Shown: positions 1 through 8,802, counted from the first letter of the stretch. The stretch: DNA of 64,000 nt from Streptomyces sp. V1I1 (GCF_030817355.1 NZ_JAUSZH010000001.1:4311001-4375000), one strand, 5' to 3'. Numbers and translations: made by a program. Notes: a model not told the origin generated them from the sequence alone.

Positions 1-1881
1 CAGCGAGGTGTGGACGGACTGCTCGGGAGCGGCTGCCTCCGCCGAGGGCTCCTCGAGATGCATGCCCATCTGCTTGGCGACCGTACGCAGCTGCGCGTAG
101 ATGTCCTGCCACTCGCGGATGCGCAGGAAGTTCAGATACTCCTGCTTGCACATCCGGCGGAAGCTGGAGGAGCCGCGCTCCTTCTGCTGCTCGCGGATGT
201 AGCGCCAGAGATTGAGGTAGGCGAGGAAGTCGGAGGTCTCGTCCTTGAAGCGGGCGTGCTGCTGGTCGGCCTGCGTCTGCTTGTCGGCGGGCCGCTCGCG
301 CGGGTCCTGGATGGAGAGCGCGGCAGCGATCACCATGACCTCGCGTACGCAGCCGTTCTTGTCGGCCTCGATGACCATACGGGCCAGGCGCGGGTCGACC
401 GGGAGCTGGGCGAGCTTGCGGCCGAGTTGCGTGAGCTTCTTCTTGGGGTCCTTCTGGGCCGGGTCGAACGCGCCCAGTTCCTGGAGGAGTTGGACGCCGT
501 CGCGGATATTGCGGTGGTCCGGCGGGTCGATGAAGGGGAACTTCTCGATGTCGCCGAGGCCGGCGGCGGTCATCTGGAGGATGACGGAGGCGAGGTTCGT
601 ACGCAGGATCTCGGCGTCCGTGAACTCGGGACGGGAGTCGAAGTCGTCCTCGGAGTAGAGGCGGACGCAGATGCCGTCGGAGGTACGGCCGCAGCGGCCC
701 TTGCGCTGGTTGGCGCTGGCCTGGCTGATCCGCTCGATGGGGAGGCGCTGGACCTTGGTGCGGTGGCTGTAGCGGGAGATACGGGCGGTGCCCGGATCGA
801 TCACGTACTTGATGCCGGGCACGGTCAGCGAGGTCTCGGCGACGTTCGTGGCGAGGACGATGCGGCGGCCGGTGTGCGGCTGGAAGACGCGGTGCTGCTC
901 GGCGTGCGAAAGCCGTGCGTAGAGGGGGAGCACCTCTGTGAAGCGGTACTGCTTCTTGTTGAGCGCGTCCGCGGTGTCGCGGATCTCGCGCTCGCCGGAG
1001 AGGAAGACGAGGATGTCGCCCTTGCCCTCGCCCTGGAGCTCCTCGACGGCGTCGCAGATGGCGGTGATCTGGTCGCGGTCGCTGTCCTCGCTGTCGTCCT
1101 CGAGGAGGGGGCGGTAGCGCACCTCTACGGGGTACGTACGGCCGCTGACCTCGACGATCGGGGCGTCGCCGAAGTGGCGTGAGAAGCGCTCCGGGTCGAT
1201 CGTCGCGGAGGTGATGATCACCTTGAGGTCGGGGCGTCTGGGCAGCAGCTGGGCGAGATAGCCGAGCAGGAAGTCGATGTTGAGGGAACGCTCGTGGGCC
1301 TCGTCGATGATGATCGTGTCGTACGCGCGCAGCTCGCGGTCCGTCTGGATCTCGGCGAGGAGGATGCCGTCCGTCATCAGCTTGACGAAGGTGTCGCCGC
1401 CGACCTGGTCCGTGAACCGGACCTTCCAGCCGACCGCTTCGCCGAGGGGGGTGCGGAGCTCCTCCGCGACACGTTCGGCGACGGTGCGGGCGGCGATCCT
1501 TCGCGGCTGCGTATGGCCGATCATGCCGCGTACGCCGCGGCCCAGCTCCAGGCAGATCTTCGGGATCTGGGTGGTCTTGCCCGAGCCGGTCTCGCCCGCG
1601 ACGATCACGACCTGGTGGTCCCGTATCGCCTCGAGGATCTCGTCCCTCCGCTGGCTGACCGGCAGCTGCTCGGGGTACGTGACCCCGGGCACCCGGCCGG
1701 CCCGCCGGGCCGTGCGGGCCGCGGACTGCTCGGCCTCGGCGGCGATGTCCTCAAGCACGGCCTGCCGCGCCTCGGGCTTACGGATACGGCGGGCGCCATC
1801 GAGACGGCGGCCGAGCCGGTGGGCGTCGCGCAGGGACGCCCCGGCCAGCAGGGTCTGAAGGTCGGCGAAGGAAGTAGACAT
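1..1881 (-). CDS. hrpA: ATP-dependent RNA helicase HrpA, 5' part
   Basis: DEAH-box (SF2) RNA helicase; the gene runs off the left edge, so about 627 N-terminal residues of a roughly 1300-residue family are visible. The start is ATG at 1879-1881 (MSTSFADLQTLL). About 90 residues in lies the Walker A motif GETGSGKTT, then the DEAH box in IIIDEAHERSLN, the SAT motif in VIITSATIDPERF, and motif VI-like QRKGRCGRTSDG. The central helicase and early HA2 region are intact with no stops. HrpA-type enzymes act on RNA in the cytoplasm; the exact substrate in Streptomyces is not known. The gene is transcribed away from the tRNA cluster, separated by about 160 bases. Confidence 0.95.
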   Translation of the reverse strand, partial: MSTSFADLQTLLAGASLRDAHRLGRRLDGARRIRKPEARQAVLEDIAAEAEQSAARTARRAGRVPGVTYPEQLPVSQRRDEILEAIRDHQVVIVAGETGSGKTTQIPKICLELGRGVRGMIGHTQPRRIAARTVAERVAEELRTPLGEAVGWKVRFTDQVGGDTFVKLMTDGILLAEIQTDRELRAYDTIIIDEAHERSLNIDFLLGYLAQLLPRRPDLKVIITSATIDPERFSRHFGDAPIVEVSGRTYPVEVRYRPLLEDDSEDSDRDQITAICDAVEELQGEGKGDILVFLSGEREIRDTADALNKKQYRFTEVLPLYARLSHAEQHRVFQPHTGRRIVLATNVAETSLTVPGIKYVIDPGTARISRYSHRTKVQRLPIERISQASANQRKGRCGRTSDGICVRLYSEDDFDSRPEFTDAEILRTNLASVILQMTAAGLGDIEKFPFIDPPDHRNIRDGVQLLQELGAFDPAQKDPKKKLTQLGRKLAQLPVDPRLARMVIEADKNGCVREVMVIAAALSIQDPRERPADKQTQADQQHARFKDETSDFLAYLNLWRYIREQQKERGSSSFRRMCKQEYLNFLRIREWQDIYAQLRTVAKQMGMHLEEPSAEAAAPEQSVHTSL

Positions 1882-2051
1882 ACGGATCCCAGGATCGCAC
1901 CCCCGGGAAAGCGCTGGCGAACACATTTCCACCACAAGCCGGTGGAGGACGGAGCGCATCCGTCCGGTTCCGCGGGAAGTAAGAGCGCGTCCACGCCGCT
2001 CAGCCGGGACCGAACGGGCCCCGCTGGGCGTCGGCGACCTGTGGGTATGGC

Positions 2052-2083
2052 GAAAGCCCCGGTCCGTGGGGGCCGGGGCTTTC
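2052..2083 (-). terminator. Hairpin terminator, duplicated copy
   Basis: Inverted repeat gaaagccccgg / ccggggctttc, identical to the one at 2282-2313. It was duplicated together with the tRNA segment. Confidence 0.6.
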
Positions 2084-2089
2084 GGGTTG

Positions 2090-2163
2090 TGGCTGGGGCC
2101 GGGGTCGAACCGGCGACCTGTCGCTTTTCGGGCGATGGCTCGTACTGGCTGGGCTGACCGGCG
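2090..2163 (-). pseudogene. tRNA-Phe pseudogene
   Basis: Aligned base for base with the intact tRNA-Phe at 2320-2393, offset 230. The T arm and 3' acceptor strand are unchanged. The anticodon region differs (tttcg in place of tttca on the plus strand), and the D arm and 5' acceptor strand are replaced by an unrelated run, so the cloverleaf cannot close. It is unlikely to give a working tRNA. Confidence 0.75.
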
Positions 2164-2185
2164 ACGCGGCCTTCGACAGCCGCAG

Positions 2186-2257
2186 CGGTCCTGACGGGAT
2201 TTGCTGTACCCGATTGCGGCTGCGCCGCGGGCGCGGCCTCCACCTTGACAGGGTGGC
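2186..2257 (-). pseudogene. tRNA-Asp pseudogene fragment
   Basis: Matches the 3' acceptor strand and part of the T arm of the tRNA-Asp at 2416-2490. It is then interrupted by about 24 bases and resumes with the anticodon-stem sequence (cctccaccttgacagggtgg). The D arm and 5' acceptor strand are missing. Confidence 0.7.
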
Positions 2258-2281
2258 TCGCTGGGCGGTGGTGGGTATGGC

Positions 2282-2313
2282 GAAAGCCCCGGTCCGTGGG
2301 GGCCGGGGCTTTC
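2282..2313 (-). terminator. Terminator of the tRNA-Glu-Asp-Phe cluster
   Basis: Perfect 11-base arms (gaaagccccgg / ccggggctttc) just past the 3' end of tRNA-Phe. They are placed to end transcription of the minus-strand tRNA cluster. Confidence 0.75.
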
Positions 2314-2319
2314 GGGTTG

Positions 2320-2393
2320 TGGCTGGGGCCGGGGTCGAACCGGCGACCTATCGCTTTTCAGGCGATCGCTCGTACCAACTGAGCTACCCAGCC
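2320..2393 (-). tRNA. tRNA-Phe(GAA)
   Basis: A complete cloverleaf reads on the minus strand: acceptor GGCTGGG/CCCAGCC, D arm, anticodon loop CTGAAAA (GAA) and a T arm with GGTTCGACCCC. CCA is not encoded. It is the last gene of a three-tRNA minus-strand cluster. Confidence 0.95.
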
Positions 2394-2415
2394 ACGCGGC
2401 CTTCGACAGCCGCAG

Positions 2416-2490
2416 CGGTCCTGACGGGATTTGAACCCGCGGCCTCCACCTTGACAGGGTGGCGAGCACTCCAAACTGCTCCACAGGACC
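2416..2490 (-). tRNA. tRNA-Asp(GTC)
   Basis: Cloverleaf with acceptor GGTCCTG/CAGGACC, anticodon loop CTGTCAA (GTC) and T arm GCGGGTTCAAATCCCGT. It lies 22 bases upstream of tRNA-Phe in transcription order. Confidence 0.95.
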
Positions 2491-2529
2491 AAGCAATGTG
2501 CGAGCACAAGTCTCGCACATGGTGATGCG

Positions 2530-2602
2530 TGCCCCCAACGGGATTCGAACCCGTGCTACCGCCTTGAAAGGGCGGCGTCCTGGGCCACTAGACGATGAGG
2601 GC
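2530..2602 (-). tRNA. tRNA-Glu(TTC)
   Basis: Cloverleaf with acceptor GCCCTCA/TGGGGGC (one G-U pair), anticodon loop CTTTCAA (TTC) and T arm CGGGTTCGAATCCCG. First tRNA of the cluster. Confidence 0.95.
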
Positions 2603-2682
2603 TAAGGGCCCACCTGGGCGCTTCGCAGCGCGTCGGGGACGTGAGAAGCATATGGGATGTGGGGAGCTATCGCCAAAACGGT

Positions 2683-4236
2683 TTACCGGCGGTGGGAGGG
2701 GGTGCCGGAGGGAGCACTCGGGGACGGGGTCGCCCCGGGTACGTTCTCGTCCGGGAGGTGGCGGCTGACCTCGGCCGTCGTCAGGCCCAGGCCGCCCAGC
2801 GTGATCTCGTCCCACGCCTGCAGCCGTCTGGTCGTACGGTCCAGATAGAGGACCGACGCCCGCACCTTCTCCGGCTTCTGATTCTGCAGCGCGCGCAGGC
2901 CCCCGCCGCCCGTCGAGCCCTCGACCTTCAGGCGCGTGCCCTGTCCGAGCACCTCCGTCTGGCGCTGATGGACATGGCCCGCCAGGACCAGCGGGACCTC
3001 GCCGTCCGTCTCGCGCGCCGCGACCGGGTTGTGGGCGATCGCGATGTCGACGGGCGTGCCCGCGCGGGTCTGGTCGCGCAGGGCGGAGGCGAGGCGGATG
3101 CCCGCCATGCGTTCGGCCGGGTCGCCCTGGGCGACGACCGAGCGGTCGGGGGTGAACTGGGGGTCGCCGATGCCCGCGATGCGCAGGCCGGCGACGGTGA
3201 CGGCCCGGCCGTCGTCCAGGACGTGCACGTTCTTCAGGCGGGAGAGATACGCCTGGGTGGTGCCGGAGTCGTGATTGCCGCGGACCCAGACGTAGGGCGC
3301 GCCGAGGTCGGGGATCGGGTCGAGGAAGCCGTTCTCGGCGGCGGTGCCGTGGTCCATCGTGTCGCCGGAGTCGATGATCACGTCGATTCCGTACTGCTCG
3401 ACGAGCGAGCCGATGATGTGCCACGACGCCGGGTTGAGGTGGATGTCGGAGACGTGCAGCACGCGCATCGTGCGGGGGTCCGGCTGGTAGGTGGGGAGGG
3501 TCGAGGTCGCCTCGTACAGCTTGGTGACATTGGTGACCAGGCGCGCCAACTCCTGTTGGTAGACGTCGAATTCGGTGACGATGGAGCGCGCGTTGCCGAC
3601 GACCGAGGGGGCGCTGGAGAGCAGTCCGGAGAACTTCGGCTCCAGGACGGACTTCGGGTTCCACGTCGCGTACGCGGAGATGCCGGAGGCGGTCAGGAGG
3701 GCCAGCGCGAGGCCGCCCGCCGCGAGGGCGCGGCGCGGGCGGCGGTAGACGGCGAGGCCGAGGGCGGTCGCGCCGGAGACGACGGCGACGCAGGAGCGTA
3801 CGGCCAGCTCCGTGGTCCCGTCCGTCACGTCGTGGGCGACCTCGTCCTGGAGGCCGGAGAGGCGTTCGGGGTGCTCGACCAGGGCCTGGGAGCGGACCGG
3901 GTCGAGCTGGTCGACGTCGACGTCGAGTCGGATGGGTGCGACATGGGAGTCGAGCTCCAGGGCGCCCAGCGGCGAGACGTTGATCTTTGTGCCGCCGGAC
4001 AGGGACGGGCGCAGGGTCATGCTCGTGTCCATCGGGCCGACCGGCGTACGGACGCTGCCGACGATCAGCAGGCCGAGCCAGGCGCCGAGGAGGACCACGG
4101 CGGCAAGGCCCAGCGCGCGGGCCCAGGGGTGCGGGGTGTGGACGAGGGTGCTGGTGGGGCTGGTGTTGCGTGAGCGGTAGTGGTGCTGGAGCCGGGTGAG
4201 CGCGGCTCGGATCCGTTCCGGGGCTTCGCGGGCCAT
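2683..4236 (-). CDS. Membrane-anchored metallophosphoesterase
   Basis: Calcineurin-like phosphoesterase. The metal-binding motifs appear in order in the second half: VSDIHLNP, DSGDTMDHG, VRGNHDSG, then AHNP and GHVHQRQ. The N-terminal third has hydrophobic segments (around LGLAAVVLLGAWLGLLIVG and ALAAGGLALALLTASG), so the catalytic domain probably faces outside the membrane. The start is taken at ATG 4234-4236 (MAREAPERIRAAL); an upstream in-frame ATG at 4269 would add 11 residues. It is divergent from the metallopeptidase gene 74 bases away. The substrate cannot be read from the sequence. Confidence 0.85.
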   Translation of the reverse strand: MAREAPERIRAALTRLQHHYRSRNTSPTSTLVHTPHPWARALGLAAVVLLGAWLGLLIVGSVRTPVGPMDTSMTLRPSLSGGTKINVSPLGALELDSHVAPIRLDVDVDQLDPVRSQALVEHPERLSGLQDEVAHDVTDGTTELAVRSCVAVVSGATALGLAVYRRPRRALAAGGLALALLTASGISAYATWNPKSVLEPKFSGLLSSAPSVVGNARSIVTEFDVYQQELARLVTNVTKLYEATSTLPTYQPDPRTMRVLHVSDIHLNPASWHIIGSLVEQYGIDVIIDSGDTMDHGTAAENGFLDPIPDLGAPYVWVRGNHDSGTTQAYLSRLKNVHVLDDGRAVTVAGLRIAGIGDPQFTPDRSVVAQGDPAERMAGIRLASALRDQTRAGTPVDIAIAHNPVAARETDGEVPLVLAGHVHQRQTEVLGQGTRLKVEGSTGGGGLRALQNQKPEKVRASVLYLDRTTRRLQAWDEITLGGLGLTTAEVSRHLPDENVPGATPSPSAPSGTPSHRR

Positions 4237-4310
4237 TGGTCCCGTATGCCCAGCCCGGCGGGCGGCCATGCCGGGGCGACCGGTCGGGCGCCGTACGTGA
4301 CAATGGCCGG

Positions 4311-4661
4311 GTGCTGGAGATGACGCGCGAGGAGTTCGAGGAACTGGTCGCCGAAGCGCTGGACAGGATCCCGCCGGAGCTGACGCGGCTGATGGACAAC
4401 GTCGCGGTGTTCGTCGAGGACGAGCCCACCGCCGACGACCCCGAGCTGCTCGGGCTCTACGAGGGGACTCCGCTCACCGACCGAGGCGAGTGGTACGCGG
4501 GCGTGCTGCCGGACCGGATCACCATCTACCGCGGGCCGACGCTGCGGATGTGCGAGACCCGCGAGGACGTGGTCGCGGAGACCGAGATCACCGTGGTGCA
4601 CGAGATCGCCCATCACTTCGGGATCGACGACGAGCGGCTGCACGCGCTGGGATACGGGTGA
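4311..4661 (+). CDS. Zincin-like metallopeptidase family protein
   Basis: A small (116 aa) protein of the PF06262-type zincin family. The C-terminus holds the zinc-binding signature HEIAHHFGIDDERL (HExxHxxG with downstream Asp/Glu), as expected for that family. The start is taken at GTG 4311, giving VLEMTREEFEEL as in relatives; ATG 4320 is an alternative. No signal peptide or membrane segment is seen. The stop overlaps the GTG start of the following crcB gene (GTGA), so the three genes 4311-5505 are probably co-transcribed. Natural substrates of this family are poorly known. Confidence 0.8.
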   Translation: MLEMTREEFEELVAEALDRIPPELTRLMDNVAVFVEDEPTADDPELLGLYEGTPLTDRGEWYAGVLPDRITIYRGPTLRMCETREDVVAETEITVVHEIAHHFGIDDERLHALGYG

Positions 4662-5146
4662 CAAGTCCGGGCCCGCCGCCGGAGGCGATCGATCCGGATG
4701 TCGATCTGCATGTGCCCGCGCAGCGCGCCGAGACCGCGGGCAGCCACAAGTGGCCGGTGCTCGCGGCGATCTCGACGGGCGGAGCGGTGGGGGCGACGGC
4801 CCGGTACGCCGCCTTGGTGCTGTGGCCCGCGGCGCCGGGCGCGTTCCCGTGGGCGACCTTCTGGGTCAATGTGCTGGGCTGCGCGCTGATCGGGGTGCTG
4901 ATGGTGCTGGTCAGCGAGGGCGGCCGGAGCGCGCATCCGCTGGTGCGGCCGTTCCTGGGAGTCGGGGTGCTCGGCGGGTTCACGACCTTCTCGACGTACG
5001 CGCTCGACTTCTCCGAGCTCCTCGAGCGTGAGGAGGCGGACACCGCGATGGTCTACGCGGCCGGGACCGTCGCGGGCGCGATGGCCGCGGTGTGGCTGGC
5101 CGCCTCGGTGACCAGGACGGTCCTGACCAGAGGGGCCGCTAGGTGA
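4658..5146 (+). CDS. crcB: Fluoride channel CrcB/FluC, first subunit
   Basis: A 162-residue membrane protein with four hydrophobic segments. It carries the family signature GGFTTFSTYALD, the polar track that lines the fluoride pore, plus the conserved Asn in FWVNVLGC. An extended hydrophilic N-terminus of about 35 residues precedes the first helix. FluC proteins export fluoride as dual-topology dimers; paired genes such as this one and the next often form heterodimers of opposite orientation (family knowledge). The start GTG 4658 overlaps the upstream stop and the gene overlaps the next start by four bases. Confidence 0.9.
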   Translation: MTSPGPPPEAIDPDVDLHVPAQRAETAGSHKWPVLAAISTGGAVGATARYAALVLWPAAPGAFPWATFWVNVLGCALIGVLMVLVSEGGRSAHPLVRPFLGVGVLGGFTTFSTYALDFSELLEREEADTAMVYAAGTVAGAMAAVWLAASVTRTVLTRGAAR

Positions 5147-5505
5147 ACTGGCTGCTGGTGGTGGTGGGCGCGGCGGTCGGCGCGCCCCTGCGGTATCTGA
5201 CGGACCGTGCGGTGCAGGCGCGCCACGACTCGGTGTTCCCGTGGGGGACCTTCGTCGTCAACGCGGCCGGGAGTCTGGTGCTGGGCGCGCTCTCGGGGGC
5301 GGCGGTGACCTCGGGGACGTACGCCCTCCTCGGTACGGGTCTGTGCGGGGCGCTCACCACGTACTCGACGTTTTCGTACGAGACGCTGCGGCTGGCCGAG
5401 CGCGGGTGGATATTCCTGGCGGCGGCAAATGTGGGCGCGTCGCTGCTGGTGGGGCTCGGATCGGTGTTCCTGGGCGCGGAGTTGGCGCGCGGGCTCGTGG
5501 CGTAG
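5143..5505 (+). CDS. crcB: Fluoride channel CrcB/FluC, second subunit
   Basis: A 120-residue four-helix membrane protein. It has the conserved FVVNAAGSLVLG segment (pore Asn) and GALTTYSTFSYET (the variant of GGxTTFSTF). The GTG start overlaps the TGA stop of the first crcB (GTGA), a sign of translational coupling. Its N-terminus is short compared with its partner. Together the pair should form the fluoride efflux channel. No fluoride riboswitch was recognised upstream. Confidence 0.9.
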   Translation: MNWLLVVVGAAVGAPLRYLTDRAVQARHDSVFPWGTFVVNAAGSLVLGALSGAAVTSGTYALLGTGLCGALTTYSTFSYETLRLAERGWIFLAAANVGASLLVGLGSVFLGAELARGLVA

Positions 5506-5612
5506 GGGGAAGTACAAGGGCGCGTTCCTTGTGCGGCGCGGGGGCGTGTCCCTTGTGGGGCACAGGGAGTTGGGTAGTGAAACCCGAGTCCTGTGCCCTG
5601 GAGGTGCCGCCC

Positions 5613-6161
5613 GTGCGCCAGCTGTCCGCACCCGGCCGTTTGGCTGTCGCGATCGCCGCTTCGCTGGCGATCGCGGCCTCGGCAGGCTGTATGAGCGTGA
5701 GCGACGACGAGGGCGGGAAACCGCCACCCCGTACGGCCACGGACCGGCGTGGTGCGGTGGCCGAGCCGGACGGCGGGCGGGCGGCGCCGGGCGGGCACCG
5801 GGCGCGCGGCGAGCACGGCGAGCCGGACAAGGCCGGCAAGGAGGGTGCGGACGGCAAGGGCGCGTCACCGAGCCCGAGCGGTACCGCGAAGCCCGCGGCG
5901 AAGCCCGCGCGGGGCGGGCAGAAGCCGCAGCCGCCGCGGGATCCCCAGCCGACCGGAGGCGGAGCGTCCCCGTCCGAACTGCCGCCGCAGCCGACGCCGT
6001 CCGAGCCGCCACCGGTGAGTCCAACGCCACAGCCGAGCGAGCCGTCCGATCCGCCGCCGCCGTCGTCCGCTCCTGAGGTGCACGCGGGGGCAATACAAGG
6101 GGCCGACGGGCAGGGCATGTATACGGAACCGTCGGCGTCACCGCAGGTGGGACCCATGTAA
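5613..6161 (+). CDS. Proline-rich lipoprotein
   Basis: A secreted lipoprotein of 182 residues. From the GTG at 5613 the signal peptide runs MRQLSAPGRLAVAIAASLAI to a lipobox ASAGC, with the lipidated Cys at about residue 25. A GGAGG ribosome site lies 8 bases ahead. The mature part is low complexity: charged Gly/Lys/Asp stretches followed by Pro/Ser/Glu repeats (PPQPTPSEPPP type), probably an extended spacer in the cell wall. No enzymatic domain is seen. An in-frame GTG at 5577 could add 12 residues. Function unknown. Confidence 0.7.
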   Translation: MRQLSAPGRLAVAIAASLAIAASAGCMSVSDDEGGKPPPRTATDRRGAVAEPDGGRAAPGGHRARGEHGEPDKAGKEGADGKGASPSPSGTAKPAAKPARGGQKPQPPRDPQPTGGGASPSELPPQPTPSEPPPVSPTPQPSEPSDPPPPSSAPEVHAGAIQGADGQGMYTEPSASPQVGPM

Positions 6162-6366
6162 CGGGGGTCACTTGAGCCGGGTTTGCCTTTAGTGGGGGAG
6201 GGTGCGTATGGTGGTAGATCGTTTGATCCCATTGCCCGGCGCCGACACAGAAGAGCGCCGCGTGGCGCGTACTCTCCCTAGCCGTGGCTGACCGCATTGA
6301 GGCGGTCGAATTGCGAATCACGGAGTTTGGGCGCGTGCCGAGACTCCGGAAGGTTTCGCATTTCGC

Positions 6367-8589
6367 ATGTCCACTTTCAGTACTGATCACGCCGTCATGC
6401 CCGAGAACGACGAGGCCGTGGCGGCTTCCGCTGCCGAGGCCCTCGACGCCGTCGAGGCTGTCGAGTCCGCTGTCGAGGCCGACGAGGTCGCTGACACCGA
6501 GGCCGCTGAGCCGACTGTCACCTTCGCCGACCTGGGCCTGCCCGAGGGCGTCGTCCGCAAGCTCACGCAGAACGGCGTCACCACACCCTTCCCGATCCAG
6601 GCCGCGACCATCCCGGACGCCCTGGCCGGCAAGGACATCCTGGGCCGCGGCCGCACCGGCTCCGGCAAGACCCTCTCCTTCGGCCTCCCGCTGCTCGCCA
6701 CCCTGGCCGGCGGCCACACCGACAAGAAGAAGCCCCGCGGCATCATCCTCACCCCGACCCGTGAGCTCGCGATGCAGGTCGCGGACGCTCTCCAGCCGTA
6801 CGGCGACGTGCTCGGCCTGAAGATGAAGGTCGTCTGTGGCGGTACGTCCATGGGCAACCAGATCTACGCGCTCGAGCGCGGCGTCGATGTACTCGTCGCC
6901 ACCCCGGGCCGACTGCGCGACATCATCAACCGCGGGGCCTGCTCGCTCGAGAACGTCCAGGTCGCGATCCTCGACGAGGCCGACCAGATGTCCGACCTGG
7001 GCTTCCTGCCCGAGGTCACCGAGCTGTTCGACCAGATCCCGGCCGGCGGCCAGCGGATGCTCTTCTCCGCCACCATGGAGAACGAGATCGGCACGCTTGT
7101 CCGCCGCTACCTGGTCAACCCGGTCAGCCACGAGGTCGACAGCGCCCAGGGCAACGTCACGACCATGACGCACCACGTGCTCGTCGTGAAGCCGAAGGAC
7201 AAGGCGCCGGTCACCGCTGCGATCGCCGCACGCAAGGGCCGCACCATCATCTTCGTACGCACCCAGCTGGGCGCGGACCGCATCGCGGAGCAGCTGTGCG
7301 ACTCGGGCGTCAAGGCCGACGCGCTTCACGGCGGCATGACGCAGGGTGCCCGTACCCGCGTCCTCGAGGACTTCAAGAAGGGCTACGTCAACGCGCTCGT
7401 CGCGACCGACGTCGCCGCCCGCGGTATCCACGTCGACGGCATCGACCTGGTCCTGAACGTGGACCCGGCCGGCGACCACAAGGACTACCTGCACCGTTCG
7501 GGCCGTACGGCTCGCGCCGGCCGGTCCGGTGTTGTCGTCTCCCTCTCGCTGCCGCACCAGCGCCGCCAGATCTTCCGTCTGATGGAGGACGCGGGCGTCG
7601 ACGCCTCGCGCCACATCGTGGCCGGAGCGGGCGCGTTCGACCCGGAGGTCGCCGAGATCACCGGCGCGCGTTCGCTGACCGAGGTCCAGGCCGACTCCGC
7701 GAACAACGCAGCCAAGCAGGCGGAGCGCGAGGTCGTCGACCTGACCAAGCAGCTCGAGCGCGTGCAGCGCCGTGCGGCCGAACTCCGCGAGGAGGCCGAC
7801 CGCCTGGTGGCGCGCGCGGCGCGCGAGCGGGGCGACGACCCGGAGACCGCGGTTGCCGAGGCGACGGCTGTCGCCGAGGCCGAGGTGGAGGCCGCGGCTG
7901 CCGCGGCGTCCGTGCCGGAGCAGGCGTCGGAGCGTCGCGAGGAGCGTCGTGACGACCGGGGCAACTTCGAGCGCCGGGGTGGCGACCGGGGTGACCGCGG
8001 CGACCGCGGCGGTTTCCGTCGTGACAACGACCGTCCGTCCTCGGGTGGCTTCCGCCGCGACAATGACCGTCGTGACGGCGACCGTGGTGGCCGTTCGTTC
8101 GAGCGTCGTGACGACCGCGGCGGTTTCCGTCGTGACAACGACCGTCCGTCCTCGGGTGGCTTCCGCCGCGACAATGACCGTCGTGACGGCGACCGTGGTG
8201 GCCGTTCGTTCGAGCGTCGTGACGACCGCGGTGGCTTCCGTCGTGACAACGACCGTCCGTCGTCCGGCGGCTTCCGCCGCGACGACCGCCCCACGGGTGG
8301 CTTCAACCGTGACCGTGACGACCGTGGCGGCCGTTCCTTCGAGCGCCGTGACGACCGTTCCTCGGGCGGCTTCCGCCGTGACGACCGCCCGACCGGCGGC
8401 CACCGTGGCAGCGACCGCCCGTTCAACCGCGACCGCCGCGACGACCGCCCCGCGGGCGGCTTCCGCTCTGGTGGCAATGACCGTCCGTACGGCCGCCGCG
8501 ACGACCACCGCGGAGGTACCGGTACCGGCACGAACACCGGCTCCTTCGGGCGCCGTGACGACAAGCCGCGCTGGAAGCGCAACGGCTGA
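6367..8589 (+). CDS. DEAD-box ATP-dependent RNA helicase with repetitive RGG-type tail
   Basis: A 740-residue DEAD-box helicase. The core spans about residues 55-430: Q motif region FPIQAATIP, Walker A GRGRTGSGKT, PTRELA, TPGR, DEAD in AILDEADQMSDLGF, SAT, and HRSGRTARAGR (motif VI). An Ala/Glu-rich helical linker follows, then a tail of about 200 residues rich in Arg, Asp and Gly with GGFRRDNDR and RRDDRGG repeats. Such basic tails bind RNA nonspecifically and favour condensates in other helicases (family knowledge). The start ATG 6367 is preceded by CGGAAGG. A strong hairpin terminator follows. RNA remodelling, for example at low temperature or in ribosome assembly, is the likely role. Confidence 0.92.
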   Translation: MSTFSTDHAVMPENDEAVAASAAEALDAVEAVESAVEADEVADTEAAEPTVTFADLGLPEGVVRKLTQNGVTTPFPIQAATIPDALAGKDILGRGRTGSGKTLSFGLPLLATLAGGHTDKKKPRGIILTPTRELAMQVADALQPYGDVLGLKMKVVCGGTSMGNQIYALERGVDVLVATPGRLRDIINRGACSLENVQVAILDEADQMSDLGFLPEVTELFDQIPAGGQRMLFSATMENEIGTLVRRYLVNPVSHEVDSAQGNVTTMTHHVLVVKPKDKAPVTAAIAARKGRTIIFVRTQLGADRIAEQLCDSGVKADALHGGMTQGARTRVLEDFKKGYVNALVATDVAARGIHVDGIDLVLNVDPAGDHKDYLHRSGRTARAGRSGVVVSLSLPHQRRQIFRLMEDAGVDASRHIVAGAGAFDPEVAEITGARSLTEVQADSANNAAKQAEREVVDLTKQLERVQRRAAELREEADRLVARAARERGDDPETAVAEATAVAEAEVEAAAAAASVPEQASERREERRDDRGNFERRGGDRGDRGDRGGFRRDNDRPSSGGFRRDNDRRDGDRGGRSFERRDDRGGFRRDNDRPSSGGFRRDNDRRDGDRGGRSFERRDDRGGFRRDNDRPSSGGFRRDDRPTGGFNRDRDDRGGRSFERRDDRSSGGFRRDDRPTGGHRGSDRPFNRDRRDDRPAGGFRSGGNDRPYGRRDDHRGGTGTGTNTGSFGRRDDKPRWKRNG
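8002..8334 (+). repeat. 111-bp in-frame tandem repeats in the helicase tail
   Basis: Two almost identical 111-base units (8002-8112 and 8113-8223) and a third, partly diverged one from 8224. Each encodes 37 residues beginning DRGGFRRDNDRPSSGG. Because the period is a multiple of three, copy-number change keeps the frame. Confidence 0.85.
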
Positions 8590-8621
8590 TCCGATCTGGT
8601 CTGACCAGACGGTCTGACTGG

Positions 8622-8659
8622 CAGGGCCCGTACGGCACTTCGGTGTTGTACGGGCCCTG
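8622..8659 (+). terminator. Terminator after the helicase gene
   Basis: Inverted repeat cagggcccgtac / gtacgggccctg (12-base arms) followed by a short T run. A closely similar hairpin and flanking sequence recurs at 12004-12041. Confidence 0.85.
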
Positions 8660-8802
8660 TTTGCGTCTGTGAGGCGGCTGTTGCTGCTGTTACGATCCGT
8701 CCACTCGCGTGGGGGTTCTGCCGGGGGGCAGTTTCACAAGATTCCGGTGCCGGACAGGCACTTGGTCCCCCATGCCATCTTCTTGTCCTGGGGAGGGACT
8801 GA

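Larger units (their letters stand above)
2041..2270 (-). repeat. Decayed tandem copy of the tRNA-Phe/tRNA-Asp segment
   Basis: Positions 2041-2193 match 2271-2423 at a constant 230-base offset. They include the terminator hairpin, a tRNA-Phe-like sequence, the spacer and the acceptor end of tRNA-Asp. The copy then carries about 24 extra bases inside the tRNA-Asp T arm before resuming the match (2234 onward against 2440 onward) up to about 2257. The copy nearer hrpA carries all the stem-breaking changes; the downstream copy is intact. Confidence 0.85.

Noticed and set aside
5053..8508. 1151-codon open frame on the minus strand opposite the helicase
   Set aside because: It is the mirror of the GC-rich helicase coding frame; its Val/Ala/Thr repeats follow from the plus-strand Arg/Asp repeats, and no family is matched.
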